Shown: piece by piece, positions 1-10,735 of the stretch | How positions within the stretch are numbered: position 1 is the first letter of the stretch | How the letters are laid out: every line of letters begins with the position of its first letter | Source: Chaunax sp. Z400 | Taxonomy: Eukaryota; Chordata; Actinopteri; Lophiiformes; Chaunacidae | DNA: 64,000 nt | Assembly: GCA_037577475.1 (NCBI GenBank) | Contig: CM075192.1 | Location: 5,264,908-5,328,907 of the forward strand | Direction of reading: 5' to 3' | Position numbers and translations under genes: made by a program | Notes under the pieces: generated by a model | Told to the model about the DNA's origin: nothing | Databases searched by the model: none | Seen by the model: only the letters and a program-made list of their open reading frames with translations

Positions 1-585
1 CGTATCAAAAGGCCACCAAACGCCTTCATGGTCTTCAGCAGGGAGCAGAGGCCTCTCATCATGGCTGAGCAGAACACCAGGGACAGCAGGACCGTCGCCA
101 CAGTCCTGGGTGAGAGGGTCAGTGTGTCTGCTTTCAGAAATGATCCATATTTATTGTCAAATGTACAGAGAAGTTCAGTATTTCATGACATAATTGTAAT
201 GTGGGAGTTTTTACTGGAGAGCTGCACTCATTCATTAAGATCTGTGTTCATATCCATGCATCTGTTCATATGTTCTGTGCAGTTGGCCTCTGTAGGAGTG
301 TGTATGGGTGTGTGTGCTGACAGTGTGTGTCTGTTCACAGTGGATGGCGATGTCCTCAGAGCAGCAGCAGAGGTATTTTGAGGAGGCCTTCGAGGTGAAA
401 CGGCTCCACAACCGGCTGTACCCAGACTGGACCCCCAACAGTGTATGTATATGTGTGTGTTCACTGTGCTGACACACAACTCAACATGTTTCCATCACCA
501 CACCAGAGCTGATGAAACAAAGGGAGTGACAAATGTCTTCTGTTTGTTTGTGTAGACCAAGAAGAGAAGGACCGACCCGGTGTAG
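1..585 (+). CDS. TCF/LEF-type HMG-box protein, 3' exons (5' end outside window)
   Basis: Three exons can be joined: 1-117, 341-442 and 556-585, all in phase 0, with donors GTCAGT and GTATGT and acceptors TTCACAG and GTGTAG. The first exon opens directly in an HMG box (RIKRPPNAFMVFSREQRP) and ends LGER; the second starts WMAMSSEQQQRYFEEAF and runs to RLYPDWTPNS; the third is TKKRRTDPV and a TAG stop. In TCF/LEF proteins the box has LG-R-R-W, S-EEQ-KYYE and H--LYPGW followed by a lysine/arginine tail, and the same layout is seen here. The expected role is sequence-specific DNA bending in the nucleus, with KKRR as a likely nuclear signal. It ends only a few residues after the box, much shorter than the tails of vertebrate TCF7 or LEF1, so it may be a divergent or lineage-specific paralogue. 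SOX is less likely because of the LYPDW motif. The start codon is outside the window. Confidence 0.72.
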
Positions 586-870
586 GGCTCCTACCTTAAT
601 TAAGGTAAGACAGTATTTCTGTTCATCTCAGTGTTTTTATCTGACGACTGATGAAAACTCCATGATGTTTGACAAAGTTGATCACAGATAGTTAAAATAC
701 TCAGACTATTTGTAGGATTATTTTTAAAGAGTCATTTGAACATTTTGTGTAGTTTTTAAACATGTACAATAATTTCAGGTTGTGTAGAGCGAATTAGGAA
801 ACTAAGACTTTTAACATCATCCATGTTTTTCTTTGTTTGCAGCTGCAGCTGTGATGAGACTGTCCTCATC
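586..870 (+). other. 3' untranslated region and possible UTR intron of the HMG-box gene
   Basis: After the stop, TTAATTAAG is followed by a good donor (GTAAGA, from 605) and a TTTGCAG acceptor lies near 835-841, so the 3' untranslated region may be spliced. The sequence between is AT-rich with no coding signal. An AATAAA at 1198-1203, inside the adjoining LINE tail, could serve as the poly(A) signal. This is inference from signals only. Confidence 0.3.
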
Positions 871-879
871 AAGTCCTGG

Positions 880-1206
880 AGCTTCTATGTTGTTAAGTAT
901 ACTCTCTCCACCTATCCTCCTCCTCTCTCTCTCTTCCTCCCCATCTGTCTCCCAGTCTTTCTCTCTCTCTCCCTCTGTCTCTCTTCCCATCTGTCTCCTA
1001 GTCTTTCTCTCTCTCTATCTCTCTCACCCCAACCGGTCAAAGCAGAGGGCCGTCCACCATGAGTCTCGGATCTGCTCGATGGTTTCTGCCTTTTTTAAAA
1101 AGGCAGTTTTTCCTCGCCACTGTCGCCAAGTGCTTGCTCATGGTGGATTGTTGGGTCTGGGTGTTCTGTCTGTTTCTTTTGTTGTAATCTGGCACTAAAT
1201 AAATTG
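880..1206 (+). mobile_element. L2-like LINE 3' UTR fragment
   Basis: A CT-rich tract (about 900-1028) is followed by CCCCAACCGGTCAAAGCAG and a block ending GTGCTTGCTC...GTTGGGTCT, then AATAAA. The same block recurs at 23433-23690 in this window. I recognise it as the widely dispersed teleost sequence that forms the 3' untranslated end of L2-like non-LTR retrotransposons; the piece at 40286-40850 links such a tail to an L2-type C-terminus. Only the tail is present and it is severely 5'-truncated. Confidence 0.6.
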
Positions 1207-1877
1207 ACTAGAATATAATTTCAATATATTGTGATTAAATAGTAATATGTTGTAAATAGATTATATATGTTCTACATAGATTGCATATATATTGCAATAG
1301 ACTTAGTATATTTTAATTAGATTGTATATATATTCTAAATAGATAATTATAATGTACTTTTAATAAAGAAAATAAGAATTAAAAACAACATGTTGAGGGT
1401 GTGGTCATTATAATAGAAATAAGTCATGGTTTTCAGGTTTTCATCTGAACATAATCTGAATTATAAACAACGCTGTGACATATGAGTGTTTAAGGAACAT
1501 GAGGTAACACCAGCTGCTGATCCATCAGTAAACTAGAAACCAATTAGACGGTCAGACAAAGGTACACTTCATTATCCAATCACTGAGGACATGTCAGAAC
1601 CGGAGGCTGCAGTGTTTCCATACAAAAAATGTCATATGTAATCATCCTAATATCACATAATCATCTATTATATAATATATAGTATGTATATTATATATAT
1701 AATTATCAGATATAAAACTTCTACAGTTTGATTTTCATGTGGTTCACAGCGGGTTTGGGCCCAAATTCAGTCAATTAAATGTCATTTAAAGAAGCAGAAG
1801 TAATCATTATTCATAATCATTTAGGTGTGACATGTTTGGTCAAACCTCTGACTGTCTAAAACTGGTGACATATTGTA
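1207..1877. other. AT-rich intergenic sequence, nothing recognised
   Basis: About 670 bases of AT-rich DNA with short ATATA runs (for example 1660-1705). I see no exon, hairpin or repeat boundary that I can support. Confidence 0.5.
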
Positions 1878-2235
1878 AGGTTCAAGGTTCAAGGAGTTTT
1901 TATTCTCATTCCATAACATAGTACATGGTACATGAGAGGAGTGAAATTTGTTACTCAGGTCCCAGTTAAAAAGGCAATAATAAAAATACAACATACTATA
2001 AAACTAATTCCACTGGGGATATAAATAAAACAAACATACGACAGATAAAAAACAAAACAAAACCAGACAGCAGCATCACAAACGTGGCATATCAGACTGT
2101 GTAGCAGAATTATATAGAGTTCATAAGTCTCACGGCTTTAGGAAAGAAGCTGTTCTTTAGCCTGGTGGTTCTGGCCCTGATGCTACGCAGCCTCCTGCCT
2201 GAAGGGAGGGGGGCAAACAGTCCATGTGCATCATC
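1878..2235 (-). mobile_element. Non-LTR retrotransposon C-terminus and 3' tail, truncated
   Basis: On the minus strand the part near 2120-2230 reads as the C-terminal peptide GLFAPLPSGRRLRSIRAR followed by TTRLKNSFFPKAVRLMN, a familiar ending of fish LINE polyproteins. The 3' untranslated region follows, ending in the short direct repeats AAGGTTCAAGGTTCAAGG at 1879-1896, which is the kind of repeat tail expected for CR1/L2/Rex1-type elements. It has no reverse transcriptase core and is a dead fragment. The exact clade is not certain. Confidence 0.6.
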
Positions 2236-3090
2236 ATGATCATGTTAACTGTAACCCAATATAATGCCAAACACAAACAAAGACGGGATAGTAAGTGAAA
2301 GCAAGATACTGATTAATGATGTAATATTGGTTAGATTTACAGCAAAGATTGTGTTCTCACCCACTTTGTCACATACTAACAGAAATAATAAAAAAATAAT
2401 ATTACAACAAGGTTTTGAGAATGTTCACATCAACATAGGAAATTTATACTAAACAAAATAAACTCAGCTACATTCTTCCCCCTGAACTTCTCAAAACAAT
2501 TCCAATGTAAGGTAACATCTGAATCCTGAGTAACATTAGCTCTGCTTGTCATTTTTCCATTAACATATCACATACATACATACATAACTGTTTCCCAGCC
2601 AAAAGTGAAAATGTGACACCAGGAAGTTGGCCAAACCCCATAATCTTCACTTGCTTAAGAAAGTGCCTTAAACACAATCCCATTTGGATAAATGAATGAC
2701 TGTTACTCTTACTAAATTTACTGTGACCATCTCAATAATAACTGAGGATGACAATGACATATAATGTATGTTCTACAGAAATAAAGCTTTGGCAAACTCA
2801 CTAACTGCATTGCCTGCTTGTGTGTGTTTTTGTGTCATGTTTTGGATCAATCTGTTCACTGGCTTTACTATCCTACCAACTCTTGCTCTGATATGGCCTA
2901 CAGCGTCACTTGGTGGTCTGACATGTCTCAGGGTTGGTGCTGTTGTGCCTGTTGCTCTAGCATGGCTTTCTGGACGACTGCGACTTGGTTCTGACCCTTC
3001 TTCATGCTTGTTGTGTGGTTCATTACTCTTGTCTCTATCCATCTCCACTTGGACATTTCTCTCCGCAGCAGCACCCACATACGGTCACCC
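2236..3090 (-). mobile_element. LTR retrotransposon 3' end: pol C-terminus, polypurine tract and part of LTR
   Basis: On the minus strand a 101-residue frame (2773-3078) contains ARVGRIVKPVNRLIQNMTQK, like the basic tail after integrase in fish LTR elements. About 290 bases downstream is a purine tract (CAGGGGGAAGAA, complement of 2473-2485) followed at once by TGTAGC (2467-2472), as expected for a polypurine tract abutting an LTR that starts with TG. The LTR body would run leftwards from 2472 into AT-rich sequence, but I cannot place its other end. It is a degraded fragment with no protease, reverse transcriptase or integrase core. Ty3/gypsy is the likelier superfamily; BEL is possible. Confidence 0.45.
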
Positions 3091-3111
3091 TCTGGTGACA
3101 TTGGGAAAAAA

Positions 3112-3182
3112 AATAAATGCGTGGCCACGCGTTTGTATCTCGTGGCCACGAGTTAAGTATCTTGTGGGAATGAGTTTGTCCT
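3112..3182. repeat. Short tandem repeat of palindromic CGTGGCCACG units
   Basis: Three units of about 21-22 bases follow each other: two begin with the palindrome CGTGGCCACG (3120-3129 and 3142-3151) and the third is a degraded TGTGGGAATG. The unit form is CGTGGCCACGAGTTAAGTAT. Confidence 0.6.
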
Positions 3183-4064
3183 GACCTCACCTGTCAGGTT
3201 TACTCAGCACTTGCCAAAACTGGGGAGACTGTTTGACCTGACTTAGAAGATGTTTGATGACATTTCTGCCCAAGTGCCTTAAACCTGCTTTTTTCTAGTG
3301 GCTAGCAGGGGGTGACTCTACTGACTTCATAAAAAAAAGTCAGATTGTGTGTCAGCCCATTAGAAACCTGTCTTCAAACTTTATTTACCTCAGTAAAAAG
3401 TTCTCTAATGAATGTATGGTCCCAGTCACTAACTTCAAGTCTTCTTCAGTGTAGCATGATGTTCATTTAGTACATTATGGTACTATTTAGAATGAAATAG
3501 ACAATAAAGCAGAGTATGCTTTACGGCATAGCTACCTTGTGATTGACATGCACAATGTTTCATCAGGTTCTCAGTCTGATTTTCTCCAGATCCTCTTAGA
3601 TATGGTCACTCCTGATCCCAAAAAAAAGCAAGAGGGCGACAGCCCTAATGCCAAACTCAAGGCTTCAAAACAGATGTTTACAAAACAATGGGTGAAGTCA
3701 TGGTGGGTTTACACTTGATCTGAATGCACCAATAGTTCAAACTGTTGGTCCAGTTCTGTCCAGGGCAGGGATTGGTCCAGGGAGAGGTGTGTGTGTGTGT
3801 GTGTGTGTGAACATATAGACATCATCTCATTATTATGTAAGCTTGAAGGAAAACAGTGTGGTGAGGAAATTAGGAAATGTTGTAATGGGAAAATTAAAGA
3901 TGAATGTTTAAATGTGTGAAAAATAAAAGGAGCTGTTAAAAAGAATTATTTTTTAACTTACTTAATGAACTGAATGGAACTTATGTATAAAGCTACATAT
4001 TTCGTTTAACAGTCTTTTAATTGCTTAACAAACAGTATCATTTACTGATGTACTCTGTTATATG
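3183..4064. other. Intergenic sequence with a dispersed-repeat piece and (GT)n
   Basis: No gene is seen. Around 3630-3715 is a stretch (GGCGACAGCCCTAATGCC, CAATGGGTGAAGTCATGGTG) that resembles a common teleost dispersed repeat. A (GT)n tract lies at 3788-3810. The rest is AT-rich. Confidence 0.4.
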
Positions 4065-4516
4065 TGTAACCGGTGGACTTCTGCATTGTATATATGTGTA
4101 GAAATCAACCTCAGCACCAGTTTTTCTTTGGAGAATGCTCCGTTTATTGCCACACTGATGAAGGAAGACAACAGCACTTCAGTGTGCAAGCTATTTACAT
4201 TATTACATAGCTATTTACATGCCCCAGCTCCTCAGTCTACAAAACAAACAGCAAAATAACTTAATACATACTATATACAAGAATTAACAGGGTGCTATCA
4301 GAGGCAACAACAGGTAACCAACCTCTCCCATGTGGGGACAATTTAGAAGGGGAGAGGCTATGGGACAAGCAGAATATATAGGGGGAACCACAGAAGAAGA
4401 AATAAGGAGGGGCAACACAGAAGGAACTGGGACGGTCCTGGCAGTCAGGTATAACAAAAAGGGGGACAATGGAACTGATTTTGTGTAATTATAGTGCCAA
4501 AACTGGCCCGGTTACA
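4065..4516 (-). mobile_element. Candidate solo LTR (first copy)
   Basis: The segment starts TGTAACCGG and ends CCGGTTACA, a 9-base terminal inverted repeat with TG/CA ends, about 452 bases long. On the minus strand it has an AATAAA (complement of TTTATT near 4142), suiting an R region. Flanking pentamers (ATATG and TCTGA) do not match, so a clean target duplication is missing; it may be part of a larger lost element. The repeated block begins inside it: from 4094 on, it matches 17129 onward, so the second copy lacks the first 29 bases. Confidence 0.5.
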
Positions 4517-5470
4517 TCTGAAAACCTTTTGTTGTCTTTTGGGCCTGAGAGAACCTGCTGAATGCTCAAACTATTGAAGCAGACTGGAGTCACTTTTGTA
4601 TTTTACAACTAATAAGATGTCCAGAGTATCAGAGTATTGATATTTTTATAGAATAATAACAATGAAAAAATGAATACCACTTGCTTGAAACAACAAAATA
4701 TCTGCATTTGAAGGTAAATAAAGTACAGACCTTAAATCAGATTTTTAATAGAGGCAGCCAGATACTAACATAATTACACAGGTGACTTTTTTGGTACAGC
4801 ACTGAGTGAAAGCCTTAGTCGTCTTAGTCGGCTGTAAATCCCTGATCCTTCTTTTCTGACACTGGTTCTTTAACTAAATAGGAAGTTGATTTGTTAACCA
4901 GCTGTCATTGAGTAGTTGTTGTTTTTTTCCAAACCTGTTTGTGATGCCTGGCTACTTTTATCATCTCCTCATTCACACCAGGAGAGGCGAATGAATGTAT
5001 TTGTAAGATCCACCTGCCTTCTGGAGAGGCAGTGAAACGGGGCCATAACACAGGCTTTTGATTAAAACTGGCAGTGCTCTTTGCAGCAACCTGTGGTATA
5101 AGAGCTGAAATACTACAGACATAATGGTAACATGCTTCTGTGTTAGTCAGGTGAGATTATTTACCCATTTATTTATTTATTTGTCTCTCTAATTGGATTG
5201 GGTTCTTTTTTTCCAGCTGCTCCAATCTGTGCTCATCTACCTCTTCCTCTATCTTTTATCACACAGTTTCATGCTTTTTTCTCCAAGATATTCCAGATAT
5301 TCCATATTCTGGCCTCAGGACCTTTTGTTTTTCACAACAGCACCACCTGCTGAAGAAAGGAAGAACTCCAGACTGTGTGCCAAGGCTCAGGCAGGGGTTG
5401 CCATCCACCTAAAAATGTTACAAAAGTTCAGATTGTGTCCCATACAGCAGATGAACGTGGACAATGGCTG
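4517..5470. other. Non-coding part of block B
   Basis: AT-rich sequence with no recognised gene, present again at about 17551-18510. A 92-residue open frame at 5193-5471 is rich in Phe, Ser and Leu and does not resemble a known protein; it may be noise or a remnant of the 5' part of the LINE that follows. Confidence 0.4.
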
Positions 5471-6358
5471 ATTATTATCCTACAGATGATACTAAGCCTT
5501 CAACCTAAACTAGATGAAATGTTAACTCTAAAAGCAGAAGGGGCATTTATCAGATCCAGAGCTAAATGGATAATGGAGGGAGAAAAACATTCAGTTTATT
5601 TATGTGGTCTTGAAAAAAGAAGACAAAGTAGAAATAATATCACATCCTTGATGGTTGATGACATAGAAATCACTGATGATAAATTAATCTCTTCAGAAAT
5701 CTTTAAATTTTACAGCCAACTCTACAGCTCTAAATGTTCAAAAGAGAACTAAGCCAATCACTAAATACTGAAAACAAAATAAAAACTGTAAAGCCATAAT
5801 AACTTCCTGGCTCCAAAGAGACTAATCAATACTGGGTCGTATTTATCTAACAAAAATGGAAAGTTTATCAAGTTGTATTCACCCAACCTCCTCTAATGCA
5901 ATTCCAAACAAATGAATAATATCCACGAACCAAATTAATGTAAACTTCATCTGGAGAAAAAAACCACGTTATATGAAAAAACACAACAAGACAAAAACAA
6001 GTGAATTCAGATCACAGGCCTCCTGAAATTCACTAAAACTTGTAAATGATGTGAAAACAAAGAAAATTCACAGTTTATTGAAACTCTTCCTCACTGAATT
6101 GGAAGAATAATTTGAGCTTGGTGTTTTCTTCACCCTTGTAAAAATTAATATTTTTGTGTTCCTTTTTCTAATTGCCATGATTTAATGAATTTATTTATTT
6201 ATTTGTGTTGTAATTTTATTTTAAACTAAGCTTATTCTTCTGTTTCCCTTTATCAACTTTTCTGAACTAGGCTAATTTAGTGAATTAAGTTGCCTTATTT
6301 GTTGATTGCTCTTATGCTATTGCATATTTGCAATAAAGTTTTATTTCTTAAAAAATGA
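5471..6358 (+). mobile_element. L1-type LINE ORF2 fragment with 3' end (copy 1)
   Basis: The frame at about 5470-5752 includes KLDEMLTLKAEGAFIRSRAK, then WIMEGEK and LCGLEKRRQSRNN, the endonuclease to reverse-transcriptase linker typical of L1/Tx1-like ORF2 proteins. After a stop and a large internal gap, 5860-6010 resumes with pieces like NFIWRKK, normally found much further downstream. It ends in AATAAAGTTTTATTTCTTAAAAAA at about 6333-6357, a likely LINE poly(A) end. The reverse transcriptase catalytic core is missing. The LINE end directly abuts the promoter of the PABP-like exon. Confidence 0.65.
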
Positions 6359-6802
6359 GGCTGTAAAGCGCTACGTGTTTCTTTCCAAAACTCCACTTCC
6401 GCATACGAGCAGAATAGCCAATCTGGTCAATCCGTGACATCCCATGTGACCTCTTTCTAACCAATAGGTGACGGAGAAGGGGGCGGCACGGGGAATGCTC
6501 ATAAACCAAGCATATTGATGCTAATTTAGCACACAGATTAACAGAAACAATTAATTCATTTACACAATTAAAAAATCGACAATTGCCGACATTTGCCTGT
6601 TTTAAAGCCCGTATTTGATCACCGTGCTTCTTTTTGAACGTTTTTCTGCCACCGGAAGTTTTCGTCCCACTGGGCTATTTAAGAAGCAACTGCTTAAGAT
6701 TCTTCAGACACTTGGTTTTGCGAAGTCTTTGCACTGTACAGAAACCTTTTGTTTTGCTTTTTCTACTACTTCTACTACTTTGCTAACATCGACAACTCCA
6801 GT
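6359..6802 (+). promoter_or_regulatory. Promoter and 5' UTR of PABP-like exon 1, copy 1
   Basis: Upstream of the start codon are two CCAAT boxes (6418-6422 and 6461-6465), a GC box (GGGGCGG, 6480-6486) and a TATA-like CTATTTAAG at 6675-6683, about 120 bases before the ATG. Transcription would be expected to start near 6705. A chance frame opens at 6749 but is out of the RRM frame. All elements except one segment near 6506-6528 are kept in copy 2. Confidence 0.5.
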
Positions 6803-7001
6803 ATGAACACCAGCGCTCCCAGTACCACTACTACCTGCCCGTTCCTGTTCGTCGTGGGTCTCGACCGACAGGTGACCGAGGCCAACCTGTGCGACACCTT
6901 CAGTCTGGCAGGAGCTATCCGGTCCGTCCAGATATGTCGGGACATCATCACCGGTCGTTCCATCGGCTGCGTCTATGTCAGCTTTGACCATCCAGCTGAA
7001 G
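6803..7001 (+). CDS. PABP-like first coding exon, copy 1 (intact exon, downstream exons absent locally)
   Basis: The exon encodes 66 residues from ATG 6803 (MNTSAPSTTTTCPFLFVVGL) and ends in phase 1 at a strong donor, GTATGT. Cytoplasmic poly(A)-binding proteins begin MN-SAPS and have an RNP2 (LYVGDL) and RNP1 (LGYAYVNF) in RRM1; here the corresponding pieces are LFVVGL and IGCVYVSF, so one aromatic of RNP1 is changed but the fold is plausible. The role would be binding poly(A) on mRNA. RRM1 is incomplete without exon 2, and block B ends in the intron. The nearest matching exon 2 is at 21406, 14.4 kb downstream. It is either an orphan exon or spliced over that distance. Coding bases are identical by eye to copy 2 up to its LTR insertion. 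Confidence 0.7.
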
Positions 7002-7408
7002 GTATGTACTTTATCACAAATACTGACTCAAATGTGTCATCATCAATCTGTATATCATTTTCTGTATATGACTGATAAGAGAACAGGTCTGTGTCTTCAT
7101 CTGGTTTTCTCTGGTGTGTTTTACTGATATTATTTTCTCATTTTCTTAAAATCTGTTAAGGAACAATTAGAAGAATCATTAGACAGACATCTTTGTTGTT
7201 TGTCCAGGGAATTAAAATCCTGAGAAATAAATACTCATCATTTATGCAAAAACATTTAATAACAACAATTGTGGCTGAACACAAACCGGCTTGTCAATGT
7301 ATTGTCAAAGGTTAATCAATTAACGATTTAAGTGACTTTTTAAAGCTAAAATTGGTGGTTTTCTTAATATATGATAGTAAACTGAATATTTTAGAGTGCT
7401 GACATAAA

Positions 7409-8300
7409 GAAGATACATATAGACACAACATACAACTGCACTAAGGATAGGTGGGGACATCACTGCTATAAGTCCCTTAAGCTGTACTTCCTGCAGGCCT
7501 TTTTGCTTGAGGCAGGGATACATGTTGGCGATGCTGGTAGAAAAAGGACTGAGCCAGCACTGTGTCTACAATCCACAAACACACAGGACCCTTCAGACGT
7601 GCTTCATAAAGCAACCTGCCAAAAACAATACAAACATATGCAGAGACAATGGTTTCATTCAGGCATGTGGGTTTGGTTTGTCAATCTTTACATGAGATTT
7701 ATTGTCAATGAGTCAAGTGTGGTTGGTTTATCACCAGAGTTATCTGAACGTGCAAGACAGCTTTTTCATTTGTCCAGGTTTTAGGACATCGGTCACTGAA
7801 TCCAACTCTGGTGACTGACTGATGGATACGTTTATATTATCTGTATGGTATCTCAGTATGGTATTTGTTTTGAAAAGGGACTCAGCAATAGTTACCTAAT
7901 TTTACAGTTTACGTACGAAGAGTTGCTCTGTTTTGTTTATTTTTTCTACATGTCATTATTTTATTTAATTAAGTCTCTAAATGTCAATAATAATGATAAA
8001 TAATGTGACAGAAAATCCAGTTTTTATTTTGAAAATGTCAAAGCAAAATGTTTTTTTCCTATACAGGGAACTCAGTACCATGAGTGAACATGATTCTGTT
8101 CCCCATCAGGATTTCTCATCGACTCCATGGAGTTAGAAAACAGCTGGTGTAGCTAAGCTGTAATGTTTCAAGATTTTTTTTTTGTGAAATCAGAAGTTGT
8201 CAAAAAAGATTGTCTTCACCAATGGATCATCTTTGTGCTGGAAATCAGAGGATCATTATCGAGTCATTCACAAAATATGTACAATGTTAGTAGAACCCCC
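7409..8300. other. Unique spacer, no gene recognised
   Basis: AT-rich DNA between block B and block A. A 93-residue frame at 7503-7784 has no motif I recognise. The other B copy continues with exon 2 here instead, so 7409 is a rearrangement boundary. Confidence 0.4.
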
Positions 8301-8545
8301 AAATAAAAATGAATTCTGATCAACCTCAAAATCAGATTTTGGCTCCAATGGCTGCACAGTCTCCAATAGTCAGCTTCTGGTATCACCAACTTTAAGGGAA
8401 AACAGAATCTCTAAAATAAAGATTATTTTAACAGTTGGCTTGATCACCTCCACATTTACTAATTGATTGCGTTGATATGGATTTTGTTAGAGAGAGAGAG
8501 GGATGAAGTTTGTGTTTCAGTAATGCAATACTTGTGCAACGCTTG

Positions 8546-9288
8546 TCAGACAATATGATTTAGATCTGGGGGTTTCAAAGTCTTACACTGTGGGTGATGA
8601 AAACTAATATTATCCAACTTAGAAATCCAATAACACAAAATCCAAAACAAGTTAATAAAATACAAAAATGAACAAAACAACTTAAGGGGAAATCCGAGGG
8701 GAAAAACAGGAGGTATCACAGGCAAACATGAGGCAAAGCAGGGCAAAAATAGCAGGACAAGGCAGGGCAAGGGGTAAACAGGATATAACAGAGGTAACAC
8801 AGACAAACTGAAACAGAGGACAGAACCAAACAGACTTAAATACACAGAGTAACGAGACAATGACACACAGGTGGCACAGAGAGGAGGAGAGAATCAGAGA
8901 CAGGTGGAAACACTCAGACAATCACAGAGGAGGGAAAATGAAGAGAAAGGAGGAAAAAAACAGAGTGAGCAAACACAGGGAAAGGGAGCTAAAACTAAAA
9001 ACTAAAAACACTGGAACTAAAAACACAGAAGAGTAAAACACAGACAGAGGAATCAAAAGGGTAAAACAGAGCATGAGAAATTAGGACAGGAAGTGGAAAG
9101 CATGATATAGTGAAATGAACTACAAAATAAAACAGAAAACAGAAGCTACAAAACTGAAACCACAACACAGATCATACTTTGAAAACCTCTTGTGTGGATC
9201 ATATAGATCTCTTGATGTTAGAAGACAACTCTTTATGAACATAAGGAGGACAAAAGGAAGGTCGTTGAGGTGTTTGGAATGTAGGTTA
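8546..9288 (-). repeat. Purine-rich dispersed repeat within block A
   Basis: The plus strand is strongly A/G-rich with many ACAGA, CACAGG and AACTAAAA words. The minus-strand frame of 106 residues (8546-8866) is low-complexity and not protein-like. Such sequence is often the untranslated part of fish mobile elements, but I cannot assign the family. It recurs at about 11549-12283. Confidence 0.4.
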
Positions 9289-10735
9289 ATCCATCCATCC
9301 ATCCATTTTCTTCCGCTTATCAAGGGTCTGGGTCGCGGGGGAAGCAGTCTGAGCAGAGAAGCCCAAACCTCCCTCTCCCCAGCCACCTCCTCCAGCTCTT
9401 CCGCCTCACCAAGGCGTTCCCAAGCCAGCCGAGAGATATAATCCCAGCAGCGTGTTCTGGGTCTACCCCGGGGTCTCCTCCCAGTGGGACATGCCCGAAA
9501 TACCTCTCCAGGGAGGCCTCCAGGGGGCATCCTTAACAAATGCCCGAACCACCTCAGTTTACTCTTCTCAATATGGAGGAGCAGCTGCTCCACTCTGAGC
9601 CCCTCCCGAATGACTGAGCTCCTCACCCTTTCTCTCGTGAACAAGACCCCGAGAACTTGAACTCCTCCACTCGGGGCAGCAACTCATCCCTGACCTGGAG
9701 TGTGCAATCCACCCTTTTCTGACTGAGAACCACGGCATCAGACTTGGAGGTGCTGATTCTCATCCCGGCTGTTTCCCACTCAGCTGCAAACTGTCCCAAT
9801 GACAGCTGGAGGTCACGGCATGATGGAGCAAACAGGACCACATCATCTGCAAAAAGCAGAGAAACAATCCTGAGTCCACCAAACAGACACCCTCCATCAC
9901 CTGGCTGTGCCTAGAAATTCTGTCCAGAAAGATTATGAACAGAATCTGTGACAAAGGGCAACCTGATGCAGTCCAGCTCTCAATGGAAACAAGTCAGACT
10001 TATTGCCAGCAATGCAAACCAAAACCTCGCTCCGGTCATACAGGGATCGAATGGCCCGAAACAACGGGCCCGATTCCCCATATTCCCAGAACACCTCCTA
10101 TAGAGCACTATGTGGGACACGGTCGTATGCCTTTTCCAATTCCACAAAGCACATGTAGACTGGTTGGGTAAACTCCCATGCACCCTCCAGCACTCTAGCG
10201 AGAGTGAGGAGCTGATACAGCGTTCCACGACCAGGACAAAAACCGCATTGTTCCTCCTGAATCCGAGATTTGACTAACAGACAAACTCTCCTCTCTAGTA
10301 CCCTGGCATAGACCTTCCCAGGAAGGCTGAGAAGTGTGATCCCCGATAGTTGGAACACACCCTCTGGTCCCCCTTCTTAAAAAGGGGAACCACCACCCCA
10401 GTGTGCCAATCCCGAGGCAAGAAGTTGAGGATCTCCCGACAGGAGCCTCTGCCAAACGCTCCCAGCACACCCTCACTGTACGTTTGGGTGCACATGCCTG
10501 TCCGGCATCTTCCGCCGCCATCGGATCCAACTCATCACCAGGTGGTGATCAGTTGACAGCTCAGCACCTCTCTTCACCTGAATGTACAGAACATATGGTC
10601 GTAGGTCAGATGATACAACTATGAAGTCAATCATCGGCCTACGACCTAGGGTGTCCTGGTGCCAAGTGCACTTATGGACACCCTTATGTTCTGTACATTT
10701 GGGTGAAGAGAGGTGCTGAGCTGTCAACTGATCAG
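9289..10735 (-). mobile_element. Rex3/RTE-like LINE, 5'-truncated and frameshifted, copy 1
   Basis: Read on the minus strand: an endonuclease end (RPMIDFIVVSSDLRP, KRGAELSTDHHLV near 10550-10640), a reverse transcriptase start (VVPLFKKGD, CSNYRGITLLSLPGKVYARV, QCGFCPGRG, LEKAYDRVPHSAL near 10098-10440), RT core pieces (ILFIIFLDRISRHSQ, then a decayed FADDVVL region near 9840) and the C-terminus (RVRSSVIREGLRVE, MPPGGLPGEVFRACPTGRR, WASLLRLLPPRP near 9300-9630). The 3' end is a (GGAT)n tail at 9289-9306, as in Rex3. Several frameshifts and the missing 5' end make it inactive. Its 5' end is a fold-back (10547-10594 with 10686-10733). Confidence 0.8.
10547..10733. repeat. 48-bp inverted repeat at the LINE 5' end
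   Basis: 10547-10594 and 10686-10733 are reverse complements over 48 bases with about two mismatches, separated by 91 bases. The left arm is the genuine LINE coding sequence (VKRGAELSTD on the minus strand); the right arm is an inverted copy replacing the expected upstream sequence. In block A copy 2 the right arm (13680-13716) has lost 11 bases. Confidence 0.85.

Larger units (their letters stand above)
4094..7408. repeat. Segmental duplication block B, copy 1
   Basis: This block is almost identical to 17129-21223. It starts at the shared ATGTGTAGAAATC inside the candidate LTR and ends at GACATAAA. It contains most of the LTR, an L1-type fragment, a promoter and exon 1 of a PABP-like gene, and part of intron 1. 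Differences are few: scattered substitutions, a small length change in the ATTT run near 5170, a template-switch change near 6506 and the LTR insertion in copy 2. It ends inside intron 1, so the remaining exons are not duplicated. Confidence 0.9.

Noticed and set aside
228..479. Minus-strand frames over the HMG-box exons
   Set aside because: They are shadows of the plus-strand exons and of a TG-rich intron.
4065..4516. Calling the first LTR-like element a solo LTR with target duplication
   Set aside because: TG/CA ends are present, but the flanking pentamers ATATG and TCTGA do not match, so I keep it only as a candidate.
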